Source: DASQPA01 sp963756455 (GTDB taxonomy: Bacteria; Acidobacteriota; Thermoanaerobaculia; Multivoradales; UBA5704). Taken from it: a stretch of 64,000 nucleotides of DNA. The notes beneath the pieces are model-generated. The model was not told where the DNA came from. It did not search any database and saw nothing but the letters and a program-made list of their open reading frames with translations. The position numbers and the translations under genes are program-made. Each line of letters starts with the position of its first letter. Within the stretch, counting starts at the first letter, position 1. Below, in pieces: positions 16,502 through 23,261 of the stretch. The stretch lies in the NCBI GenBank assembly GCA_963756455.1, contig CAVWNC010000003.1, forward strand, positions 1,178,001 through 1,242,000, in the 5' to 3' direction.

Positions 16502-16726
16502 TCACACTCTGTCACTCCAGCCTGCCGGAGAATCCTGACCTCGCGAGATGCTGAAGAAGACCCAGTCCTCGAGAGCTTCCATCAGGCGGCGGCGGCACCC
16601 CTCCAGGGTCGGCCCCGTCGCCCAGAGCCCTTCCAGGCCCGGAATCTCTCCGTAGTAGGGCTCTTCGTCTTCGATCATCTCGTAGTGGGCCTTCTCCATC
16701 GCGGCGTTCAGGTAGCCAAGAAGCAT
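16502..16726 (-). CDS. HicB-like antitoxin, apparently orphan
   Basis: A 74-residue protein with the HicB partial RNase-H-like fold pattern: EEPYYGEIPGLEGLWATGPTLEGCRRRLMEALEDW. The N-terminus is short and lacks the first strand of many HicB proteins. HicB normally pairs with HicA. The 235 bases downstream (16267-16501) show no HicA-like frame, and upstream is only the divergent PMT-TPR gene. It is either an orphan or one half of a lost module. Confidence 0.6.
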   Translation of the reverse strand: MLLGYLNAAMEKAHYEMIEDEEPYYGEIPGLEGLWATGPTLEGCRRRLMEALEDWVFFSISRGQDSPAGWSDRV

Positions 16727-16809
16727 ATTTGCTCTCCAGAGCTTTGTATTTTACCACTCCTCGCTCGCCGCACCTCGGCAGCGAACTATGAGAGATTAGT
16801 TGGCGTCTC

Positions 16810-18657
16810 ATGGATCCCTCGCCCCCCCCTGCTAGCGCCCGTGGTGCCGGCGACAGGCGCGAAATTCGGAGCCGGCGCCTCCTCTTCGCCCTCCTGGCGC
16901 TCGCCCTCATCCTCCGTCTTGGCCACTTCTGGGCGGTGCGGAACGCGCCGTTCTTCGGCCAATTGGTGATGGACAGCCAGGAATACGACCGCTGGGCGCG
17001 GCAGATCGCGGCGGGGGACTGGCTGGGGTCGGAGGTCTTCTTCCAGGCGCCGCTCTACCCTTACCTCCTCGGTCTTCTCTATCGCCTCTTCGGGCCGCAC
17101 CTGGACGTCATCTATCTCTTCCAGATCTTCCTCTCGGTCGCCGGAATCTATGCCCTCTATCGGGCCGGGCGGGAGATCGCGGGCGAGGGGGTGGGCCTCG
17201 CCGCGGCGGGCCTCGCGGCGATCTACGGGCCGTTTCTCTTCTACGACGTCCAGGTTCTCAAGGAGTCGCCGGCCGTCGCGGTGACCGCCTTTCTCCTCTG
17301 GGCGCTCGCCGCGGCCCGCGCGCGGTCGTCGTTTTGGCGCTGGCTCGGGACCGGGGTGCTCACCGGAGTGCTCGCCCTCCTGCGCGAGAACGCTCTTCTC
17401 ATCGCGCCTCTCCTCGCCTGCCTCGCCTGGCGGCAGCCCCGCCGGCAATTCCTGCGCGATGCGGGCGCTCTCCTCCTCGGCACTCTCCTCGCCCTGGTGC
17501 CGGTGGCGCTCCGCAATGCCTGGGTGGGCGGCGAGCCGCTCCCCACGACCTCTCAGGGGGGCGTCAACTTCTACATCGGCAACAACGCCCTGGCGGACGG
17601 CACCTACCGGCCGATCGTTCCCGGCAAGCAGATTCCGGCCCTCGAAAGGCAGGAGCCTACCCGGGTCGCCGAGCAGTCCCTGGGCCGCCGGCTCTCGGCG
17701 GGCGAGGTGTCGCGCTACTGGCTCGGCCGGGGCCTCGCCTGGGCGCGGGCGAATCCGGGCGCCTACCTGAACCTGCAGCTCCACAAGCTCCGGCTCTTCT
17801 GGGGCTGGTACGAGCAGCCGGACGCGGTCGACTACTACTATGCGCGCGACCTCTCGCCCCTCCTCCGCCTGCCGCTCCTCGAATTCGGCGGCGCGGCCCT
17901 CCTCGCGGCCGTGGGCCTCCTGCTTCTCGCCTACCGGCATCGCCCGCTCGCTCCCTTCGCCCCGGCCCTTCTCTTCATCCTCGCCTGGTGCGCCTCGACG
18001 GTCGTCTTCTTTCTCTTCTCGCGCTACCGGCTCCCGGTCGTTCCCGCTCTCCTGCTCATCGGCGCCGTGCCCCTGGCGGAAGGGGCGACGGCTCTTCGCC
18101 AGCGGCGCCTCCGGGCGGCGCTCGGTCTCGGTCTCATCGTGCTCGCCGCTTTCGCCCTCCCCCGGCTCGCCGGCTTCACCCCCCGGCTCGACCTCGTCCA
18201 CTACAATCTCGCCCGGCTTGCCGAGGACCGTGGCCAGCCGGCGGAGGCCGCGGCGCACTACCGGGCGGCTCTCGCGAGCAATCCTGCTGACTTCCTCTCC
18301 TATCTGAACCTCGGCAACCTGGCGGCCCGCGCCGGCGACCTCCCCGCCGCCCGCGGCCTCTACGACCGGGCCGCGACGCTGGAGCCGCACTCTGACGATG
18401 CCCAGAGCAATCTCGGCGGGGCTTATCTGGCCCTGGGAAGACTGGCGGAAGCGAAGGATCACTTGGACCGCGCCCTGGCGCTCAATCCCCAGAACCTGAA
18501 AGCCCTCCACAACCGGGCCCTTCTGGCTTTGAAAGAGGGGGACCCGGCGGCGGCGCGGGATTGGAACGCACGGGAGCTTCAGCTCGCGCCGGAAAATCCG
18601 ACAGCGCTGCGGCTCAAGGATCGGTTGAAGAAGTTGCTTGGAGGAGGAAGGGGGTAG
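16810..18657 (+). CDS. PMT-like glycosyltransferase fused to TPR repeats
   Basis: A 615-residue protein. Residues 25-460 form a GT-C, PMT-like membrane domain with about ten helices; the first periplasmic loop (MDSQEYDRWARQIAAGDW, then FFQAPLYPYLLGLLY) is typical of GT39 relatives with the acidic catalytic site. Residues 470-610 carry about four TPR units (LVHYNLARLAEDRGQPAEAA, YLNLGNLAARAGDLPAARGL, AQSNLGGAYLALGRLAEAKD, ALHNRALLALKEGDPAAARD). TPR tails probably bind a protein partner or acceptor. Acceptor and donor are unknown. It ends 4 bp from the convergent peptidase gene. Confidence 0.82.
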   Translation: MDPSPPPASARGAGDRREIRSRRLLFALLALALILRLGHFWAVRNAPFFGQLVMDSQEYDRWARQIAAGDWLGSEVFFQAPLYPYLLGLLYRLFGPHLDVIYLFQIFLSVAGIYALYRAGREIAGEGVGLAAAGLAAIYGPFLFYDVQVLKESPAVAVTAFLLWALAAARARSSFWRWLGTGVLTGVLALLRENALLIAPLLACLAWRQPRRQFLRDAGALLLGTLLALVPVALRNAWVGGEPLPTTSQGGVNFYIGNNALADGTYRPIVPGKQIPALERQEPTRVAEQSLGRRLSAGEVSRYWLGRGLAWARANPGAYLNLQLHKLRLFWGWYEQPDAVDYYYARDLSPLLRLPLLEFGGAALLAAVGLLLLAYRHRPLAPFAPALLFILAWCASTVVFFLFSRYRLPVVPALLLIGAVPLAEGATALRQRRLRAALGLGLIVLAAFALPRLAGFTPRLDLVHYNLARLAEDRGQPAEAAAHYRAALASNPADFLSYLNLGNLAARAGDLPAARGLYDRAATLEPHSDDAQSNLGGAYLALGRLAEAKDHLDRALALNPQNLKALHNRALLALKEGDPAAARDWNARELQLAPENPTALRLKDRLKKLLGGGRG

Positions 18658-18661
18658 AGCC

Positions 18662-21463
18662 TCACCCCGCGGACCGCACCACCCTGAGACCGATGTACTC
18701 CGCCCCCGGCAGGTCGTCGCTCCGCGGGTCGGTCGGCCGGTCGGCGCTCGGGCCGACGGGCAGGCCCTTGCCCTTGTCGCCCACCGCCCACTCGGCGGCG
18801 TTGCCGTCGAGATCGAAGACCGGATCGTCCCCGGCGCCCGCGAGGCTCCCCACCGGGAGGAGGAGGGGCGCCTTGCCGGGGAGGGCCTTGAGCTCCGTCT
18901 CGATCTCCTTGCGGTCGTGGGGGTTGGGGGCGTAGCCGGCCCAGCGGTCCAGGGTGTTACCGCCGTTTCCTCCACCTCCGGCCTGCTCGGCCAGGTCCCG
19001 CGCCTCTTCCTCCGCAGGGAGACGGAAGGGCTTCCCGGTCGTCTTGGCGAGCCAGGCGACGTACTCTTTGGCCCGCTCGTAGGAGATCCCCGTCATCGGG
19101 AGATTCTCGCTTTCCGGATCGACCCGGAGGCTGGGATCGAAGGCGGCGAACTGCGCCCGGGTCACCTCGAAGCGGCCGACTTCCAGGCCGTGGAAGGGGA
19201 CGGTCTCGGGGAGGAGCACGCCCCCCTCCAGCCGGCCGAAGGCGCTGCCGGAGCGCACCGCCTTGGCGCGGCCGAGGAGGCCCCAGAGGGGGCTCCCGTC
19301 CTTGACCGCCGGCCGCCGTGCCCGCGGCTTGCCGAAAAGGTAGCGGTCGAACCAGTCGAGCTCCTCCTGGAGCTTTCTGCGCTGGTGGGCGACTTTCTCC
19401 AGGCTGTGCGGCTCGCCGGGGAAGAGGACGAGCCGGGTGGGGGCCTTGCCGATCTGCTGGAGAGCGCGGAAGAGCGACCACGACTCGTGAGGCGGGACGT
19501 TTCGGTCCTCGGTCCCGGCGAAGACGAGGGTCGGCGTCGTCACCTGGGGGAGCCGGAAGAAGGGCGACTTTTCGACGTAGACCTGCGGCTTCTCCCAGGG
19601 CGGGGCGCCGAAATAGTAGTTGTCGAAGGAGGCGCCGAAGTCGACGTTCCCCCAATCGCTGATCCACTCGACGTCGGCCGCTCCCACCGAGGCCGCGTGG
19701 TAGCGCTTCGAGCGGGTGAGGAGCTCGACGGTCAAGATGCCGCCGTTGCTCCAGCCGGCGCTCGCCAGGCGCTCCGGGTCGGCGAGGCCGCGGGCGATCA
19801 CCGCGTCCACCCCGGCTTCGAGGTCGGGGATTTCGAGCTCGTAGTAGTGGCCGGCGATCGACTCCACCCAGGGTAGGCCGTAGCAGGAGCTGCCGTGGTA
19901 GTTGGCCTCCAGCACGAAGGCGCCGCGCTGTCGCCAGAGGAGCGTGGGGTCGCTCCAGTCCGCCCGCCAGGCGTCCCGGTCGCACTCGTTGGGGCCGCCG
20001 TGGATCTCCAGGATCAGCGGACGCTTTTCGCCGGGCTTGTAGTCCAGGGGGTAGAAGAGGAGACCTTCGACGGGATCTCCCTTCGCCCCCGGCCAGTGGA
20101 CGACCTCGACCTTCCCCGTGGGCTTCCCCTTGTAGCCGGAATTCAGGTCGACGATCCGGCGCTCGGCGGCGAGATGAAGACCGTCGAGCCGCGCCACGTA
20201 GACGGCCGGCGGCGTGGTCGCCGTCGAGGTCTGGTAGACGACGGTGCGGCCGTCCCGGGAGGCCAACCAGCTCTCGACATGGGCGGCATGCTTGCCGGTC
20301 AGATCCTGCCGCCTCCACGCTCCCTTGGGACCGGTCCGGGTATAGCGCGCCGCCCGCTGCTGGACGCCGTCCGCGAGGAGAGCGACAAAGCCGCCGGGGG
20401 TCGCCGCGTAGGAGGTGCCGAGGCCGCGCTCCCAACCGAGGTCGATGCGCTCGGCTCGGCCGTCCGCCAGGTTGTACCAGTGGAGGTCGGTGATGGTCGC
20501 CGTACGGTAGGTGGGATGGCTGCTGCGGTCGTCAGCGAAGTAGAAGCCGGAGGAGTCCGGGGCCCAGCGCACGTCGTGCGGCACGAGGCTCGCGCCCTCG
20601 AAGAGGCGCTGCCGGCTGCCGGATGCCACGTCGATCAGGTAGGTGCGGGGCGGAATCTTCTGGTCGAACTTGTAGGACAGGCTCTGCTCGGCGCTGGCGA
20701 CGGCGAAACGGCCGTCGGGCGAGACGTCGATCGAGTCGATCCAGTCGTCGTTGGCGGTCAGGCGATGGACCTCGCGGCCGTCCTTCGACACCTTGAACAG
20801 GCGGACCGGCGGCTCGTTCTCGGCGTCGTCGACGACGACCGCCGTGTCCTGCCGCTCCTTTCTCTCCTGCTCGCGGAAGCTCGGCGACTCGCGGGCGAGG
20901 ACGAGCAGGGTGTCGTCGTCGATCCAGTCGAAGTCGAGGACGTCGCGGTCGAAATGGGTGACGGGGAAGGCCTCGCCGCCGCCCACCGGGATGATCCAGA
21001 GCTGGGTGTCGGCCTCCTCCATATCAGCGGCGGCACTGGCGGCGCCCGGCTTGCGCTCGGTCAGGGGGCGGTTGGAGAGAAAGCCCAGCTCCTTGCCGTC
21101 GGGAGAGAAGGCCGGGCGGGCCACCAGGTCGGTCCCGCGGGTGAGCTCGATCGACTCGGCGGTACGGAGATGGGTCAGCCAGAGGTTCGCGACCCGCGCC
21201 TCCTCCTCCTCACCGGACTTCTCGGCGCCGGTCCTGACCCAGGCGGCGAGGTCGCCCGCGGGCGACAGGGTCCAGTCCTCGGCCCCCTCGGCGAGGACGA
21301 GGTCGTCGATCGTCCAGCGCTCGACGGATTTGGCGGCTTTGGCGACATTCGCTGCATTGGCAGCGTTGGCGGCGCTAGCCGATGCCGCCGGCAGGGCCGC
21401 GAGGAGGGCGAGGGCCAGAAAGAGCCCGAGACCTCGGGCGAGGGAACGCGCGCGCTGCCTCAC
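18662..21463 (-). CDS. Secreted S9 prolyl oligopeptidase-family peptidase fused to a formylglycine-generating-enzyme-like domain
   Basis: A 933-residue protein. A Sec signal peptide (about 1-30) is followed by a repetitive AANAANAANVAKAAK stretch, then WD40-like TolB/propeller blades (50-440). The alpha/beta-hydrolase domain (450-710) has nucleophile Ser572 in GWSNGG, Asp653 in GTEDRNVPP and His686 in GEPHSL. Residues about 755-933 match a C-terminal SUMF1/FGE-sulfatase fold (EVGRFEVTRAQF, PMTGISYERAKEYVAWLAK, FRLPAEEE, FDLDGNAAEW). The domain lacks an evident FGE copper-cysteine pair, so it is more likely a binding module than a sulfatase activator. It lies 8 bp after the VOC gene. Periplasmic or extracellular peptide degradation is likely. 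Confidence 0.85.
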   Translation of the reverse strand: MRQRARSLARGLGLFLALALLAALPAASASAANAANAANVAKAAKSVERWTIDDLVLAEGAEDWTLSPAGDLAAWVRTGAEKSGEEEEARVANLWLTHLRTAESIELTRGTDLVARPAFSPDGKELGFLSNRPLTERKPGAASAAADMEEADTQLWIIPVGGGEAFPVTHFDRDVLDFDWIDDDTLLVLARESPSFREQERKERQDTAVVVDDAENEPPVRLFKVSKDGREVHRLTANDDWIDSIDVSPDGRFAVASAEQSLSYKFDQKIPPRTYLIDVASGSRQRLFEGASLVPHDVRWAPDSSGFYFADDRSSHPTYRTATITDLHWYNLADGRAERIDLGWERGLGTSYAATPGGFVALLADGVQQRAARYTRTGPKGAWRRQDLTGKHAAHVESWLASRDGRTVVYQTSTATTPPAVYVARLDGLHLAAERRIVDLNSGYKGKPTGKVEVVHWPGAKGDPVEGLLFYPLDYKPGEKRPLILEIHGGPNECDRDAWRADWSDPTLLWRQRGAFVLEANYHGSSCYGLPWVESIAGHYYELEIPDLEAGVDAVIARGLADPERLASAGWSNGGILTVELLTRSKRYHAASVGAADVEWISDWGNVDFGASFDNYYFGAPPWEKPQVYVEKSPFFRLPQVTTPTLVFAGTEDRNVPPHESWSLFRALQQIGKAPTRLVLFPGEPHSLEKVAHQRRKLQEELDWFDRYLFGKPRARRPAVKDGSPLWGLLGRAKAVRSGSAFGRLEGGVLLPETVPFHGLEVGRFEVTRAQFAAFDPSLRVDPESENLPMTGISYERAKEYVAWLAKTTGKPFRLPAEEEARDLAEQAGGGGNGGNTLDRWAGYAPNPHDRKEIETELKALPGKAPLLLPVGSLAGAGDDPVFDLDGNAAEWAVGDKGKGLPVGPSADRPTDPRSDDLPGAEYIGLRVVRSAG

Positions 21464-21471
21464 TCCCGGGC

Positions 21472-21881
21472 TCAGGACTCGGCCTGCCGGTAGACGATCT
21501 TCACCCCGTCGGGGTCGTGGGTTTCGAAGATCAGAGTGCCGTCGTCCTCCCGGCGGAGCCCGCCGGGGATGTTCTTATCGCGCTGCAGAAGCTCCTCATA
21601 GGCCTTCTCGGCCGAGGGGACGACGAAGGTCAGGGTCATCTTGTGCTGGGGTCCCTGGTATTCGAAGACCTCGTCCCGGCCGCGCGGCGCGGCGCCCGCC
21701 GCGGAAGCCGGCCGGCCGAGGCACGCTCGATCGTGCCGGCCCCGGCCTGGTAGGTGGCGCCCCGCGAGGTCTCGCCGTCCCAGCTCTGGAGCCGGGGCAG
21801 GGACAGGCTCTCGCCATAGAAACGGCAGGTGCGCTCGAAGTTCTTGGCCCGGACCACTACGCGAAACTGCCGGATCTCCAT
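21472..21881 (-). pseudogene. VOC/glyoxalase-family protein, frameshifted
   Basis: The start (MEIRQFRVVVRAKNFERTCR, then FYGESLSLPRLQSWDGE) and the end (KMTLTFVVPSAEKAYEELLQ, then IFETHDPDGVKIVYRQAES) are standard vicinal-oxygen-chelate halves but lie in different frames. Comparison across the junction places the shift near 21722-21727: the bases read GAG-CG-TGC-CTC where GAG-TGC-CTC would give an uninterrupted 135-residue protein, that is, two extra bases or one missing. The gene precedes the S9-FGE gene by 8 bp in the same direction. Either a recent mutation or a sequence error. Confidence 0.78.
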
Positions 21882-22046
21882 CGCTCTCTCCTCATGCCTC
21901 CCCGCCGGCCGTCGTGCCGCGCGGTCTGGTGCCGAATGGCCCCCCTGCATTTACCACATTCGGCGAGACACTTTCAAAGTTTGGGCTCCGGAGGGCAGGG
22001 TCTCGTCCAAGCCGCTTTTCTCTTCGCCCCAAAGGGTGAAGGAATA

Positions 22047-22073
22047 AGGGTCCCCCGGGACAGCGGGGACCCT
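22047..22073 (-). terminator. Hairpin terminator after the coiled-coil protein gene
   Basis: Perfect 9-bp stem AGGGTCCCC/GGGGACCCT with a 9-base loop, 13 bp beyond the stop of the 22087-22557 gene. On the minus strand it is followed by TTATTCCTT, a modest T-rich run. Confidence 0.7.
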
Positions 22074-22086
22074 CAACTCCTAACCG

Positions 22087-22557
22087 TTACTCCTTCTTCG
22101 CCGCGGCCGGAGCCGCGGTGACCTCCGTCACCGGCGGAAGCGTCTCCGGCAGCAGGCTGGGCCGGCCGGTCTTCAGCGGCTTGACGACGAAGGACGCGAG
22201 GCGCTCGCTCTTCGGACCGTAGGCGGAACGCAGACCGAGACTCAGACGAGAGAAGAGCTCCTCGCCGGTGGACATGAGGCTCTTGCGCTGGGAGCTCCCG
22301 CTCTTGACTACGGCCTTCATGCTCCGCAGCTGGTCGCGTAGCACCTTGGCGTCGGCGACCGTCTGCTGGAGTTGGGCGTGGGCCGGCTTGAGCTGCGGCA
22401 CCTCGTCCAGGAGAGGCTGGAGGTTGTTGATCATCCCCTCCCAGCGGTCGATCTTCGCCGCCAGGGTGGTCTGCCCCTGCTGGTTGCCGCGGGCGGGGTC
22501 CTTCGGGGTGCTCGGGGTCGAGGGGGGCGGATTCGGGGTGTTGGTGTCGGTGCTCAT
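22087..22557 (-). CDS. Coiled-coil protein of unknown function
   Basis: A 156-residue protein I do not recognise. A proline/threonine-rich N-terminus (about 1-30) is followed by a helical, heptad-like stretch (about 32-90: IDRWEGMINNLQPLLDEVPQ, QLQQTVADAKVLRDQLRSMK), a basic region (KSGSSQRKSLMSTGEELFSR) and an alanine/proline-rich tail. No signal peptide, membrane segment or cysteine. It is a single-gene unit with its own near-consensus promoter about 265 bp upstream and a hairpin terminator, so it looks expressed in its own right. A structural or nucleoid/cytoskeleton-associated role is possible but not shown. Confidence 0.65.
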   Translation of the reverse strand: MSTDTNTPNPPPSTPSTPKDPARGNQQGQTTLAAKIDRWEGMINNLQPLLDEVPQLKPAHAQLQQTVADAKVLRDQLRSMKAVVKSGSSQRKSLMSTGEELFSRLSLGLRSAYGPKSERLASFVVKPLKTGRPSLLPETLPPVTEVTAAPAAAKKE

Positions 22558-22822
22558 CTGGTTCTCCTTCGCTTCTTGCGCTAAGCTACGGAGCGTCCCT
22601 CATGGACGTGCCTGGGTCCTCGGAATTGAGATCCCAGGCGCTCTCCGCAGCCGGTAAAGGGGTACGACCTTGCCGGCGATATCGCCGACAGCCGGAAGAG
22701 GGCTCCCCTGGCCGGGGGCTCTCCTCTAACCTCCTACTGCTCTACACCTGCCTGCCGCGGCTGTATCTGCCGCTCCAGGAGCGTATACCCAGGCACGCCT
22801 CGACTTCGCTCTGATGGGCGCC

Positions 22823-22850
22823 ATACTATCCGTTCCAGTACACTTGTCAA
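22823..22850 (-). promoter_or_regulatory. Sigma-70-like promoter with a long leader
   Basis: Read on the minus strand: TTGACA (22850-22845, a perfect -35), a 16-bp spacer, then TAGTAT (22828-22823) as -10. It points at the coiled-coil gene starting at 22557, which implies an untranslated leader of about 260 bases. No other gene lies between. Confidence 0.55.
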
Positions 22851-23038
22851 CCCCTTCGCAGAGAAATGCTCACAAAGATTCCATCCAGGAATCGGCAGCC
22901 TTCGAGAAGACGACCTCTGCCACCGTCGGTGGGAAACGTCGAAGCGCGGAAGAGGAGTGGAGCACCCTGGAGAGCTCCTCGAGGTCCGAAAAAGTCCGCT
23001 CTCGGACCGATAAGCTCGCTAATCGAGCCGTCAGCGGT

Positions 23039-23209
23039 CTTTCGGCGCCAAATTGGCGTTTTGCGGACCGTTTTGCGAGCTTCACTCGTCGATTTTGGCG
23101 TTTTGCGGACGCGTAACTCCGCCTATCGAAGCGATTCGCGAGTTTTTCGGGCGTTTTGCGAGTTTTTCGGAGCGCGAGGCGAGTTTTTCGATGTATGAGA
23201 GGGTCTTTT
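23039..23209. repeat. Helically phased T-tract array (TTTTGCG / GAGTTTTTCG units)
   Basis: Runs of four or five T start at 23059, 23071, 23093, 23101, 23143, 23154, 23163, 23184 and 23206. Most gaps are close to 10-12 or 21-22 bp. The short unit GCGAGTTTTTCG occurs three times. Phased A/T tracts bend DNA. It lies directly downstream of the UvrA-like gene. Confidence 0.6.
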
Positions 23210-23261
23210 CGGGAGAAAGAAGCGCTGGAACGGCCAAAATGGCGCAGGAAACCGGCTTCGC

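Larger units (their letters stand above)
22558..23261. other. 700-bp non-coding region between the coiled-coil and UvrA-like genes
   Basis: No convincing gene. The left part is the leader of the coiled-coil gene, containing a GC-rich stem (around 22709-22722, CCCCTGGCCGGGGG). The right part (23039-23209) carries T-tracts spaced near multiples of the helical repeat and is listed separately. Frames that look open here encode low-complexity Arg/Phe/Ala or Lys/Arg strings produced by the repeats. Confidence 0.5.

Noticed and set aside
23039..23209. Considered as a CRISPR array
   Set aside because: Units are too short (about 12 bp), irregular and without spacer-like unique sequence, and no cas gene is present.
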